Shown here piece by piece: positions 15,983 through 24,866 of a DNA stretch of 64,000 nucleotides (position 1 is its first letter; every line of letters begins with the position of its first letter). The position numbers and the translations under genes are program-made. Under the pieces are notes generated by a model, which worked only from the letters and a program-made list of their open reading frames with translations, was not told the origin of the DNA and did not search any database. The DNA comes from Agromyces marinus (GTDB lineage: Bacteria > Actinomycetota > Actinomycetes > Actinomycetales > Microbacteriaceae): contig NZ_CP087879.1 of assembly GCF_021442325.1 (NCBI RefSeq), forward strand, positions 62,001 through 126,000, given 5' to 3'.

Positions 15983-16900
15983 GTGGGAGCCGACCTCGCG
16001 ATCGACTGGCGGGCGCCGCATGAGACGGACGTCGCGCAGACGCTGGGCGTGCTCGCCCGGGGTCCCGGCGATCCCGCGTTCGCGCGTTCCGCCGACGGCG
16101 CGATCTGGCGGGCGACGCTGACGGATGCCGGTGCCGCGACGGTGCGGATCGTGCAGCGTTCCCACGACCTCGTCCGGCTCGAGGCGTGGGGGCCGGGCGC
16201 CGAGGCGGCGCTGGCCCTGGCACCCTCGATGCTCGGCGAGCGCGACGACACGACCGGGTTCCGCACGGGCATCGAGTCGCTCGATGCCGCGCACCGGCGC
16301 AATCCGGGCCTGCGCGTGACCCGCACCGCGCGCGTCATGGAGTCGCTCGTGCCGGCGATCCTCGAGCAGAAGGTCATCTCCGTGCAGGCGCACGCGTCGT
16401 GGCGCCGGCTGCTGCACGCGTTCGGCGCACCCGCGCCCGGGCCCGTGCCGCGCCCGATGCGCGTCCCGCCGTCAGCCGACGCGTGGCGCGGCATCCCGTC
16501 GTGGGAATGGCATCGTGCCGGGGTCGATCCGCGCCGCGCGGCCGTGATCCAGCGCGTCGCGGTGCGCGCCACGCGCATCGAGGAGGCGGCCGAGCTCGCG
16601 CCGGCGGAGGCCGCGGCGAGGCTCACGCTGTTCCCCGGTGTCGGGCCGTGGACCGCCGCCGAGGTCGCGCAGCGCGCGTTCGGCGACCCCGACGCGGTCT
16701 CCGTCGGCGACTACCACCTCGCGAACTACGTCGGGCACGTGCTGCACGGCCGCGACATGACCGACGACGAGATGCTCGACGCACTCGAGCCGTGGGCGGG
16801 GCAGCGGTACCGCGTCATCCGCCTCATGATGGCCGCGGGCCTGCGGGGGCGGCCCCGACGGGGTCCGCGCATGGAATTCGTCGACCATCGCGGCAGGTGA
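15983..16900 (+). CDS. DNA-3-methyladenine glycosylase family protein (AlkA-type HhH-GPD)
   Basis: A 305-residue base-excision glycosylase. The helix-hairpin-helix reads LFPGVGPWTAAEVAQRAFGD, followed by SVGDYHL, whose Asp is the expected catalytic residue. The N-terminal part (residues ~1-110) fits the AlkA-type beta domain, and ILEQKVISVQAHASWRRL is a typical conserved helix. GTG at 15983 was chosen because GGAG-like bases precede it and the family N-terminus follows. It is divergent from the ArsR-ArsC fusion, with 81 bases between starts. Expected role: excision of alkylated purines. Confidence 0.85.
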   Translation: MGADLAIDWRAPHETDVAQTLGVLARGPGDPAFARSADGAIWRATLTDAGAATVRIVQRSHDLVRLEAWGPGAEAALALAPSMLGERDDTTGFRTGIESLDAAHRRNPGLRVTRTARVMESLVPAILEQKVISVQAHASWRRLLHAFGAPAPGPVPRPMRVPPSADAWRGIPSWEWHRAGVDPRRAAVIQRVAVRATRIEEAAELAPAEAAARLTLFPGVGPWTAAEVAQRAFGDPDAVSVGDYHLANYVGHVLHGRDMTDDEMLDALEPWAGQRYRVIRLMMAAGLRGRPRRGPRMEFVDHRGR

Positions 16901-16936
16901 CCGGCCTACGATCGGACCAGAGGGAGAGGAGACACG

Positions 16937-17362
16937 ATGAGCGAGCAGGACGTCGAACGGGTTCCGGCACGTGAACTGACGGCGGAGGAGTGCTGGACGC
17001 GACTCGAGGAGGCGCCGTTCGGGCGGATCGCCGCCTTCGCAGCGGGCGAGGTCGACATCTTCCCGGTGAACCACGTGGTCGACCGCGGCGGCGTGGACGG
17101 CCCGTCGATCGTCTTCCGGACGACCGCGGGGACGAAGCTGCTCGAGCTCACGATCCACTCGCACGTCGCGTTCGAGGTCGACGGCTACACCGACTCCGAT
17201 GCGTTCAGCGTCGTCGTCAAGGGCGAGGCCCACGAGATCGAACGCCGGAGCGAGGTCGAGTACGCCGAGACGCTCGGGGTGCGCCCCTGGGCGCCCGGCG
17301 AGAAGGACCACTGGATCCGGATCCGGCCCGTCGACGTGCGCGGGCGCGCGTTCCAGCGCTGA
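16937..17362 (+). CDS. Pyridoxamine 5'-phosphate oxidase-like FMN-binding protein
   Basis: A 141-residue split-barrel flavoprotein. Characteristic stretches are APFGRIAAF, IFPVNHVVD, IVFRTTAGTKL and VVVKGEAHEIE, which match the small PPOX-type family often fused to or found with stress regulators. It has a strong ribosome-binding site (GGGAGAGGAGA). It follows the glycosylase by 36 bases and may be cotranscribed. Substrate unknown: F420- or FMN-dependent reductases and haem-binding members exist. Confidence 0.8.
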   Translation: MSEQDVERVPARELTAEECWTRLEEAPFGRIAAFAAGEVDIFPVNHVVDRGGVDGPSIVFRTTAGTKLLELTIHSHVAFEVDGYTDSDAFSVVVKGEAHEIERRSEVEYAETLGVRPWAPGEKDHWIRIRPVDVRGRAFQR

Positions 17363-17380
17363 CGACCCCTGCCCGGGTCC

Positions 17381-18256
17381 TCAGACGAGCGGCTCGAGCG
17401 TGGGGTGCAGATGCGCCGTGCCGAGAGCGGATGCCGCGTGCTGGGCGCCGACCTCGAGGGCGGCGTCGACGCCCGCACCGTCGAGCACGGCGTGCAGCAC
17501 ACCGGCGAGGAACGCGTCGCCCGCCCCGTTCGCATCGACCACGTCGACCGGCACGGCGTCGACCCGGTGCTCGCTCGCGCGCCCGGCGCCCTCGGGTGCG
17601 GCGACCGCGACGGCACCCGCGGGGCCGAGCGTGCACACCGCGAGGCGTGCTCCGTCGTCGACCACGCGCCTGAGGAACGCGACGGGCTCGGGGCCGATGC
17701 GGTCGCCGTTCATGAAGACCACGTCGGCGGCGTCGAGGAACGGGCGGTGGAACTCGCCCTTCCCGTCGTAGTCCTGCAGGTCGGTCCAGATCGGCCGGCC
17801 CGAGGCGCGCGCGTCGGGGATGACGCGTCGCGAGCGTTCGGACAGGTCGAGCACGATCGCAGCGGCATCCTCCATCGCCGCGGTGAGCCGGTGGTCGTCC
17901 GGACGGTCCGCATCATCGGGCGTCGACAGGTAGATCGACACGCGCTCCCCGTGCGGGGTCATCAGGTTCAGGTGGCGTTCGGTGCGCGCACCGTCGACCA
18001 GGTCGAGCTCGAGACCGTCGACGCGGCCGAGGATCTCGCGCAGGCGATCGCCGTCGGGGTCGCTCCCGATCAGCGTGAAGAGCTCCACCGGGCGGCCGAG
18101 CGCGGCGAGCCCGATCGCCTTCCCGGCCGAGGTGCCGCCGACCGTCTCGTGGTCGCCGAGGGCGAACTGCATGTGCGGCACGGGTTCGGGCAGGTGCTCG
18201 ACCCGCACGATGCGGTTCCACGATGCCGGCCCGGAAACGACCACCCCGGTTGTCAT
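17381..18256 (-). CDS. PfkB-family carbohydrate kinase
   Basis: A 291-residue ribokinase-fold kinase. The N-terminal di-glycine region is GGTSAGKAIGLAALG (about 40-54) and the C-terminal ATP/catalytic signature is DVVDANGAGDAFLAG, with the catalytic Asp in GAGD. WTDLQDYDG in the middle is unusual and may define the substrate. No sugar operon is adjacent, so the substrate could be a sugar, nucleoside or 2-keto-3-deoxy acid. The ATG at 18256 has GGGAG upstream. Confidence 0.85.
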   Translation of the reverse strand: MTTGVVVSGPASWNRIVRVEHLPEPVPHMQFALGDHETVGGTSAGKAIGLAALGRPVELFTLIGSDPDGDRLREILGRVDGLELDLVDGARTERHLNLMTPHGERVSIYLSTPDDADRPDDHRLTAAMEDAAAIVLDLSERSRRVIPDARASGRPIWTDLQDYDGKGEFHRPFLDAADVVFMNGDRIGPEPVAFLRRVVDDGARLAVCTLGPAGAVAVAAPEGAGRASEHRVDAVPVDVVDANGAGDAFLAGVLHAVLDGAGVDAALEVGAQHAASALGTAHLHPTLEPLV

Positions 18257-18342
18257 GCGACGCTCCCGTCCGGCCGCGTGCGCCGCGGCATCCGTTCCCA
18301 TCCTGCCGGGAGCGGGGCCGCCGCGGAACCGCGGACGCGCGC

Positions 18343-19224
18343 TCAGTCGGAGTCCACCGGCTCCCACGCCGCGCGCTCGCGCCGCACGAACTCGCGGAAC
18401 GTCGTCGCGGGGCAACCGGTCAGGCGACGGATCTTCCGGTTCGGGAACGCGGAGACGTTGAAGCGCACGAGCCGGTAGATCATGCGCTGCACATCGACGT
18501 AGTCCGCCGGTGCGCCGGCGGCGCGCAGTGCGTCGAGGTACGTCGCCTCGGACGGACGACCGTACCGGATGGGGCGGCCCAGCTCTTCGGTCATGATCTT
18601 CGCGACGTTCGCGTACGACAGCGACTGCTCGCCCGAGAGCGTGTAGGCCTTGCCGACGTGGCGCGGGTCGGTGAACACGGCTGCGGCGACGCGGCCGATG
18701 TCGTCGGCGTCGATGAAGGCGGTGCGACTCCGACCGGCGGGAACGAAGATCTCGCCGCGCTCGCGGATCTCGCTCGCGTGCGTCGTCGAGAGGTTCTGCA
18801 TGAAGAAGTTCGGGCGAAGCGAGGTGGTCGGCGCGCCGACCTGCTTCAGGTACGCCTCGACCGCGTGGTGCGGCGTGCCCCGATTGAACTGCACCCCCTG
18901 CAGCGACAGGAACACGATCTGCCGGATGCCGAGCTCCATGGAGAGGTCGATCGTCGGGAAGAGGTAGGTCTGCACGTCCTCGATCGCGGGCGGGCGCATC
19001 AGGAAGAGCCGGTCGACGCCGGCGAGCGCCGATCGCTGCTGCGCACTGCTCGCCGGCGACGCCGGGGCGAAGGCGAATGGCCGAGGCTCGACCGCGTCGG
19101 GCAACCGCCCGGCGTCGCGGTCGTCGCGCACCGCCCCGGCAACCTGTTCGCCGCGTTCGAGCAGGTGCCTGGCCACCGCCGAACCGACGATCCCCGTCGC
19201 ACCGGTCACGAGTACGCGCGTCAT
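18343..19224 (-). CDS. NmrA-like NAD(P)-binding protein
   Basis: A 293-residue atypical SDR (NmrA/HSCARG type). The Rossmann motif is TGATGIVGSAVARHL (8-22). RPNFFMQNL and FIDADDIGRVAAAVF are typical of quinone-reductase-like or redox-sensing NmrA proteins. The classical Tyr-x-x-x-Lys is absent. It overlaps the marR gene by 4 bases and is the third gene of the operon starting at 20372. Confidence 0.85.
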   Translation of the reverse strand: MTRVLVTGATGIVGSAVARHLLERGEQVAGAVRDDRDAGRLPDAVEPRPFAFAPASPASSAQQRSALAGVDRLFLMRPPAIEDVQTYLFPTIDLSMELGIRQIVFLSLQGVQFNRGTPHHAVEAYLKQVGAPTTSLRPNFFMQNLSTTHASEIRERGEIFVPAGRSRTAFIDADDIGRVAAAVFTDPRHVGKAYTLSGEQSLSYANVAKIMTEELGRPIRYGRPSEATYLDALRAAGAPADYVDVQRMIYRLVRFNVSAFPNRKIRRLTGCPATTFREFVRRERAAWEPVDSD

Positions 19225-19706
19225 CCGTCGTTCCCTTCGATCGGCTCGGGCGAGGCGGGTCGCCTGGTCTTCTCGAGCAGGTCTGCCAGTACTCCGAGTT
19301 CGCCGTCGCCGAGCGCGCCGAAGCGATCCTCGAGGGTCGTCGCGACCGATGCCTCGTAGCGCGCGACCTCCGCCGCCGCCGCCCTGCTGAGCCGGAGCGT
19401 CTTGGACCGGGCGTCGGTCGGGTGCGGTGCGCGCTCGACCAGGCCCTCGGCGTCGAGCCGGTCCGCGACCTGGGTCACGGCACCCGGCGTCACCCCGAGC
19501 TCGTCGGCGAGTTCGCCCGGGGTGAGCGGGCCGCCGGCGTGGGCGAGCACGAACAGCGCCTCGAGCTGAGCCGCAGTCCGGACCCGGCCGGCGAACGGCG
19601 CGGAGCGAGCTCGACGCATCTCACGCCCGAGGACGGCGATGTGCTCGACGACCTGCCCGATGCGCAGGCCCCGGGAGGGCACGTGCGCCTCACTGCTGTC
19701 GCTCAC
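19221..19706 (-). CDS. MarR-family regulator
   Basis: A 161-residue MarR protein. The winged helix contains LTPGELADELGVTPGAVTQVADRL (in parts: GELADELGVTPG, AVTQVADRL), and the wing reads ERAPHPTDARSKTLRLS, both typical. It sits between two NAD(P)-binding protein genes in one operon whose promoter carries a palindrome at 20382-20394, its likely binding site. The arrangement resembles oxidative or electrophile stress sensing. Confidence 0.9.
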   Translation of the reverse strand: MSDSSEAHVPSRGLRIGQVVEHIAVLGREMRRARSAPFAGRVRTAAQLEALFVLAHAGGPLTPGELADELGVTPGAVTQVADRLDAEGLVERAPHPTDARSKTLRLSRAAAAEVARYEASVATTLEDRFGALGDGELGVLADLLEKTRRPASPEPIEGNDG

Positions 19707-19718
19707 GCGCTCACGCGC

Positions 19719-20372
19719 TCACGCGGTCACGAACGGCATGGCGCCGACGTGCTCACGGTCGTCGACGAGCGTGACGATGAAGTCGGCGAGGTCCTCGCGG
19801 CTGATCTTCGTCGAGGCGTTCACACCGACATGGCCGACGCGGTACGCGCCTTCCCTGGGGTCCTCGGTCAGGCGAGGGCCGCGGACGACGGTCCAGTCGA
19901 GTCCGCTCGACTTCAGCACCTCGAGGTGCCCTTCGGCGTCGGCGAGGACGTGCCCGGCCATCATCTTCATGAGGCCCTTGATGATCCGGTCGGGCACACC
20001 GGGGCGATCGTTCTGCGGGTCGGCGAGGCTGCCGCCGGACAGGCTCACGATGCGGCGCACGCCGTGCTCCTGCATCGCGGTGACGATGTTGCGCGTGCCG
20101 TCGGTCTGGAGGGTGTGCGGCGACCCCTTGACCTGGCCGAACAGCGAGAACACGACGTCGGAGCCGGCGACCGTGCGCGCGACCGCGGCTGCGTCGAGCA
20201 CGTCGCCCTGGATGAGCTCGAGGTGCTCGGAGGCGGCGGCAGGCAGTGGGTTCGCCCGCAACTTCTGCGGGTCGCGGACGAGTGCCCGGACGTCGTGCCC
20301 GGCGTCGAGCAGGCGGGTGAGGACGCGGCGGCCGGTCTTGCCGGTACCGCCGAAGAGGGCGATGGTGGTCAT
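19719..20372 (-). CDS. NAD(P)H-binding SDR-like protein (NmrA/BVR-B type)
   Basis: A 217-residue atypical SDR. The N-terminus is FGGTGKTGRRVLTRL (8-22). The mid-region reads SGSDVVF-like segments and VSLSGGSLADP, and WTVVRGPRLTEDP is typical of the biliverdin-reductase-B/NAD(P)H-binding family. A predicted -10 (TAAAAT on the minus strand, 20380-20385) lies only 8 bases before the ATG, so the transcript is probably leaderless. It is first in a three-gene operon with marR and an NmrA-like gene. Confidence 0.87.
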   Translation of the reverse strand: MTTIALFGGTGKTGRRVLTRLLDAGHDVRALVRDPQKLRANPLPAAASEHLELIQGDVLDAAAVARTVAGSDVVFSLFGQVKGSPHTLQTDGTRNIVTAMQEHGVRRIVSLSGGSLADPQNDRPGVPDRIIKGLMKMMAGHVLADAEGHLEVLKSSGLDWTVVRGPRLTEDPREGAYRVGHVGVNASTKISREDLADFIVTLVDDREHVGAMPFVTA

Positions 20373-20379
20373 GACATCT

Positions 20380-20394
20380 ATTTTAGACACTAAA
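20380..20394 (-). promoter_or_regulatory. Predicted MarR operator and -10 box
   Basis: TTTAG-N3-CTAAA (20382-20394) is a perfect AT-rich palindrome overlapping the minus-strand -10 TAAAAT (20380-20385). It is the only AT-rich patch for several kb and sits upstream of the operon that encodes MarR. Confidence 0.62.
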
Positions 20395-20480
20395 TGATCT
20401 GAGGTTCCTGAGTGCGGGCCGGACGCGGATACGCTGTCGGGCAGCACCGCATCGGCGGTCCGCCCCCGACGAGGAGTCCC

Positions 20481-21476
20481 ATGCCGTTCTTCGACCTGCC
20501 CGCCGACGAACTCCGCTCGTTCCGCCCGACCGTCACCGAACCGGCCGACTTCGACGCGTTCTGGGAGGAGACCCTCGCCGAGTCGCGCGCACTCGCGCGC
20601 GCGCCGCGCCTCGAGCGGGTGCCCTCGCCCCTGACCGCGGTCGAGGTGTACGACGTCGAGTTCTCGGGTTTCGGCGGCGAGCCGGTGCGCGGCTGGTTCC
20701 TCCAGCCCGCCGGAGCCGCGACGCCGCTCCCCGCGGTGGTCGAGTACCTCGGCTACGGCGGCGGCCGGGGGCTTCCGCACGAACGCCTCCACTGGGCGGC
20801 ATCCGGGTACGCCTACTTCCTGATGGACACCCGCGGGCAGGGGTCGGTCTCCGGCACCGGCGGCGCGACCCCCGACCCGCACGGGACGGGCCCGTCGGCG
20901 CCCGGGTTCCTGACCCGCGGCATCCACGACCCGGCCGAGTACTACTACCGACGCGTCTTCACCGACGCCGCGCTCGCCGTCGACGCCGTGCGATCGCTCG
21001 ACGCCGTCGACGCCGCGCGGGTCGCGGTGACCGGAACCTCGCAGGGCGGCGGGATCGCACTCGCCGCAGCGGGCCTCGTCGACGGCCTCGTCGGCGCGAT
21101 GCCCGACGTGCCCTTCCTGTGCGCGTTCGAGCGCGCCGTCGGCCTGACCGATCACGACCCGTACGGCGAGATCGTGCGCTACCTCGCCGTGCACCACGAC
21201 GCGGCAGACACGGTGTTCCGGACCCTGTCGTACTTCGACGCCGTCAACTTCGCTCGCCGCGCGAGCGCGCCGGCACTCGTCTCGGTCGCGCTCATGGACC
21301 CGATCTGCCCGCCCTCGACGGTGTTCGCGGCCGCGAACCACCATGCGGTCGGCGCAGAGGTGGTCGAGTACGCGTTCAACCAGCACGAGGGCGGGAAGGG
21401 CGCGCAATGGCTGCGCCAGGTCGCCTGGCTCGCGCAGCGGATGCCGGAGGCATCCGCTGCCGCGATGGCCGGCTAA
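20481..21476 (+). CDS. Acetylxylan esterase / cephalosporin-C deacetylase (CE7)
   Basis: A 331-residue alpha/beta hydrolase of carbohydrate esterase family 7. It has MDTRGQGS (115-122), the nucleophile elbow GTSQGGG (Ser187), ALMDPICPPST with the acidic residue, and NQHEGG with the catalytic His. It is cytoplasmic (no signal peptide), as usual for CE7 enzymes that deacetylate imported xylo-oligosaccharides or antibiotics. The ATG at 20481 has GAGGAGT 6 bases upstream. The stop overlaps that of the convergent ridA gene, leaving no room for a terminator. Confidence 0.92.
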   Translation: MPFFDLPADELRSFRPTVTEPADFDAFWEETLAESRALARAPRLERVPSPLTAVEVYDVEFSGFGGEPVRGWFLQPAGAATPLPAVVEYLGYGGGRGLPHERLHWAASGYAYFLMDTRGQGSVSGTGGATPDPHGTGPSAPGFLTRGIHDPAEYYYRRVFTDAALAVDAVRSLDAVDAARVAVTGTSQGGGIALAAAGLVDGLVGAMPDVPFLCAFERAVGLTDHDPYGEIVRYLAVHHDAADTVFRTLSYFDAVNFARRASAPALVSVALMDPICPPSTVFAAANHHAVGAEVVEYAFNQHEGGKGAQWLRQVAWLAQRMPEASAAAMAG

Positions 21477-21856
21477 CCCTGCGGGATCGCCGCGACGACG
21501 TCGATCTCGACGAGGATGTCCGCCAGGCGCGAGCCGACCGTGGTGCGCACCGGGTAGGGCTCGGTGAAGAACTCGGCGTACGCCTCGTTGTACTCGGCGA
21601 AGTCGGCGAGGTCCTCGAGGTGCGCGGTGACCTTGACGACGTCGTCGAAGCCGAGGCCGTACTCGGCGAGCACCGCCCCGATGTTGCGCAGCACCTGGCG
21701 GGTCTGCTCCTTCACGCCGCCCTCGACGACGAGGCCCGTCGCCGGGTCCTGCGGGCCGAACCCAGCCGTGTACAGGAACCCGTTCGCGACGACGCCGTGG
21801 CTGTACGGCCCGGCGGGCTTCGGCGCGTTCGAGAGGGTGACGGCGGTCTTGGACAT
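21473..21856 (-). CDS. RidA-family enamine/imine deaminase
   Basis: A 127-residue YjgF/YER057c/UK114-type protein with PAGPYSHGV and the C-terminal VEIDVVAAIP. The usual catalytic Arg is probably the one in RTTVGSRL. It has an excellent ribosome-binding site (AGGAGG). It follows the D-aminoacylase and PLP enzyme genes, whose product could release reactive enamine/imine intermediates, so hydrolysis of these is a sensible role. The convergent CE7 gene overlaps its stop codon. Confidence 0.9.
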   Translation of the reverse strand: MSKTAVTLSNAPKPAGPYSHGVVANGFLYTAGFGPQDPATGLVVEGGVKEQTRQVLRNIGAVLAEYGLGFDDVVKVTAHLEDLADFAEYNEAYAEFFTEPYPVRTTVGSRLADILVEIDVVAAIPQG

Positions 21857-21894
21857 GGTTCCTCCTGTAGGGGTGGTGGTCGAGTTGAAGGATG

Positions 21895-23496
21895 TCACGA
21901 TCCGGCCGGGCTCCGCCGCAGCCCGCGGCCCGGCGTCGCACCGGTGAGCTCACCGCCCGCGAGCACGCGGACCCCGGCGACGAACACGTCGTCGACGCCC
22001 TCGGCGAGCTCGAGCGGCGAGGCGTACGACGCGCGGGGACGCACCCGGTCCGGATCGACGAGCACGAGGTCGGCGATCGCCCCCTCGGCGACGACGCCGC
22101 GCTCGCCGAGCCCGAACCTGCGGGCCGCCCGCCCCGACGTGAGCGCCGCGACCCCGGCCCACCCGGCCGCGGCCTGCTCGCGAACGAGCAGCTCGGGGTA
22201 CCTGGCGAACGTTCCGCGCGCTCGCGGGTGCGGGTGCCGGCCGACGAAGATGCCGTCCGACCCGCCGATCGCACCGGGGAGCGCGAGGATCTCGGCGAGC
22301 TCGGCATCGGTGCGCTCGTGCTGCACGGCCATGACGACGTTGACCTCGAGCCGCGAGGCGACGAGCACGTCGAGCGCGAGGTCGATCGCATCGGTCGGCA
22401 CGCCCGACCGGGTGCTCGCGAGCGCGGAGGCCTCCGCGAGCGTGAGCCCGTGAGCCCAGTCGAACTCCGGCGCCGCCACGTGCGCGAGCGTGAGCATCGA
22501 GGGCCAGTCCGGTCCGAGGCTCGCGTAGCCGGCGATGGCGGGGAACCACTCGGCGCGCAGGCGCGCCCGCGCCGCGGGATCCGCGAGCACGCGGACCACC
22601 TCGTCGGGTGGGCGGACGGTCAGCTCCGACGGCAGGATCGGCATCGCGAGGATCGAGCAGCCGCGCGTGTAGGGATACGCGTCGAAGCTCGCATCGGCGC
22701 CGGACCGCGCCATCCGGGCGAGTTCGCCGCGCACGACGGCCGGCTCCGCATGGAAGTGCGAGACGTGCACGCGAACGCCGGTCGCGGCCGCGATCTCGAG
22801 GACCTCGTCGACCCCCGCCGCCGAGTTCGCCTCGTACCCGCCGCGCATGTGCGTGACGTACACGCCGCCGGCATCCGCGACCGGACGGCACAGTTCGGCG
22901 AGTTCGGCCGCGTCGGCGAACACCCCCGGAACGTAGTCGAGTCCGGTCGACAGGCCCACGGCACCCTCGGCGAGGGCGGATGCCACGAGCCCGCGCATCC
23001 CGGCGAGCTCGGCCGTCGTCGGGGCGGCGGTCGAACGCCCCATGACCTCGAAGCGCACCGTGCCCGCCGGCACGAGCGTCGCGACGTTCAGTGCGGTCGC
23101 ACCGTCGTACCCGGCGAGCAGGCCGGCGACCCCGCCGCCCGCGTAGGTCGGGTGCCGCCCGTTGATCGCGGCGAAGTACTCCCTGCCGTACTCGCCGTCG
23201 CCGGGCGCGAAGCCGACGCCGTCCTGTCCTCCGATGATCGTCGTCACGCCCTGGCGCAGCAGCGCGAGCTGCACGTCGGGCCGGAACACGGCCCCGTCGG
23301 CGTGCGAGTGCGCGTCGATGAAGCCGGGCATCAGCAGCCGCCCCGCGGCATCCACCGTCTGCTCGGGTCGGCCGGTGAAAGCTCCGCGCGTTCCTCGACC
23401 GACGACCGACACGATCCGGCCGCCGTCGACCAGTACGTCGTGCCGGCCCGGTCGTTCGCCGCGCTCGTCGACGACGCGGGCGTCCTTGATCAGCAT
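21895..23496 (-). CDS. N-acyl-D-amino-acid deacylase (D-aminoacylase) family amidohydrolase
   Basis: A 533-residue amidohydrolase. The metal-binding HSHADG (residues ~63-68) follows GFIDAHS; HMRGG, SHFH and the late SDG (IGGSDGIFVG) are conserved, as in N-acyl-D-amino-acid deacylases. It hydrolyses an N-acyl group from a D-amino acid; deacetylation of an amino sugar is a conceivable alternative, because no separate deacetylase is found in this amino-sugar operon. ATG at 23496 lies 5 bases before the upstream stop; there is no strong ribosome-binding site, so coupling to the upstream gene is likely. Confidence 0.85.
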   Translation of the reverse strand: MLIKDARVVDERGERPGRHDVLVDGGRIVSVVGRGTRGAFTGRPEQTVDAAGRLLMPGFIDAHSHADGAVFRPDVQLALLRQGVTTIIGGQDGVGFAPGDGEYGREYFAAINGRHPTYAGGGVAGLLAGYDGATALNVATLVPAGTVRFEVMGRSTAAPTTAELAGMRGLVASALAEGAVGLSTGLDYVPGVFADAAELAELCRPVADAGGVYVTHMRGGYEANSAAGVDEVLEIAAATGVRVHVSHFHAEPAVVRGELARMARSGADASFDAYPYTRGCSILAMPILPSELTVRPPDEVVRVLADPAARARLRAEWFPAIAGYASLGPDWPSMLTLAHVAAPEFDWAHGLTLAEASALASTRSGVPTDAIDLALDVLVASRLEVNVVMAVQHERTDAELAEILALPGAIGGSDGIFVGRHPHPRARGTFARYPELLVREQAAAGWAGVAALTSGRAARRFGLGERGVVAEGAIADLVLVDPDRVRPRASYASPLELAEGVDDVFVAGVRVLAGGELTGATPGRGLRRSPAGS

Positions 23497-23501
23497 CGGG
23501 C

Positions 23502-24803
23502 TCAGAACCACGTGCGCACGAGGTCGACGACGACGTCGCTGCCGGCGCGTTCCACCACCGGGATCCACCGCCACTTGTCGAACGCCGTGCACGGGTGCGA
23601 GAGGCCGAGTGCGACGACGTCGCCGACGGCGACGGGCAGCGCGGCATCCGTCGCTGATCTCAGGTACGCGTGCTGGTCGTTGAGTGCGGTGACGGATGCC
23701 GCAGGCAGGGGGCGCAGGTCGCCCCCGACCCGCTCGGCGACGCCGAGCGGCACCGGGAGCCCCTCGTCGTAGGGGAAGTCGCGCTTGCCGCCGTCGAGGA
23801 GCGCCAGCCCGGGTTCGGGGTGCGACACGACCCGGGCGTAGCCGCGCATCGCGGCCGCGAGGTCGCCGTCGATCGGCGAGATGCCGCGGTAAAAGCCGTC
23901 GTCGTGGATGAGCGAGGCGCCCGAGCGCAGCACCCACCGCGTCGTGCCGGCGCCAGCGGCGATGCCCGCATCCGCGGCGATCGCCGGCGCGAACACGTCG
24001 GCGACGAGGTCGAGGTACGCGCTGCCGCCGGCGGTCACGACGAGCGGGCCGTCGGCCGGGTCGGCCAGCGCGTGGATCCTCGCGTGCAGCGCCAGCATGC
24101 CGGACAGGTACTCGCGCACGGCGGCGACGGCCGCGGCCGAACGGTCATGGCCGAGGCTGCCCTCGTACCCGGCGGTTCCCGCGAGCCGGAGCAGTGGGGA
24201 ATCGGCGATCCGGCGCGCGACGGCGAGCGCCTCGTCGAGGCCGCGTGCGCCCGTGCGCCCGCCCGCACCGCCGAGCTCGACGAGCACCGCGATGGGCCGC
24301 GGGCTCGGCACGGGCGCGTCGGCGAGTCCGCGCTCCATCGCCTCGACGGTCGCGACCGAGTCCGCCCACGACCAGAACTCGAAGCCCGGGTCGGCATGCT
24401 CGGCGGCGACCCAGGCGAGGGCGTCGGGCGCGACGAGCGCGTTCGCGAGCATGATCGACCGCACGCCGAAGGCCCGCGCCGCGCGCACCTGCCCGGGCGT
24501 CGCGAGCGTCAGCCCGGTCGCGCCGGCCTCGAGCTGGAGTCGCCAGAGCGCCGGTGCCATCGTCGTCTTGCCGTGCGGCATGAGTTCGAGGCCGCGGTCG
24601 GAGCACCACCCCTGGATGGCGGCGGCGTTGCCCTCGAGCGCCGCCGCGTCGAGTGCGAGCAGCGGCGTCCAGAACTGCGACAGCCGAGGGCGGGTCGCGA
24701 GGAACTCGCGCACCGTGAGTCCGGCCGCGGCCGCGGGCACGCCCTTGTCGGTCGGGGCGAGGACGGTCTCGGCGGTTTCGGCGAGGGGGGCGAGGCTCGG
24801 CAT
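23502..24803 (-). CDS. PLP enzyme of the D-serine dehydratase / D-threonine aldolase family
   Basis: A 433-residue protein with an alanine-racemase-like N-terminal barrel and a D-serine dehydratase-like C-terminal domain. Residues LMPHGKTTMAP (~74-84) hold the PLP lysine, and SHPCTAFDKW near the C-terminus has the His and Cys expected to bind zinc. The enzyme should act on a D-amino acid (dehydration or retro-aldol). ATG at 24803 is 12 bases from AAGGAG, an unusually long spacing; a GTG at 24854 is an alternative start. Together with D-aminoacylase and RidA this makes a plausible route from N-acyl-D-amino acid to keto acid. Confidence 0.85.
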   Translation of the reverse strand: MPSLAPLAETAETVLAPTDKGVPAAAAGLTVREFLATRPRLSQFWTPLLALDAAALEGNAAAIQGWCSDRGLELMPHGKTTMAPALWRLQLEAGATGLTLATPGQVRAARAFGVRSIMLANALVAPDALAWVAAEHADPGFEFWSWADSVATVEAMERGLADAPVPSPRPIAVLVELGGAGGRTGARGLDEALAVARRIADSPLLRLAGTAGYEGSLGHDRSAAAVAAVREYLSGMLALHARIHALADPADGPLVVTAGGSAYLDLVADVFAPAIAADAGIAAGAGTTRWVLRSGASLIHDDGFYRGISPIDGDLAAAMRGYARVVSHPEPGLALLDGGKRDFPYDEGLPVPLGVAERVGGDLRPLPAASVTALNDQHAYLRSATDAALPVAVGDVVALGLSHPCTAFDKWRWIPVVERAGSDVVVDLVRTWF

Positions 24804-24866
24804 CCGCTGCTCGGTCTCCTTCCGGCGGGCGCTTCGCGGCGGATCCGGGCGCACCCTCGGCCAAGG

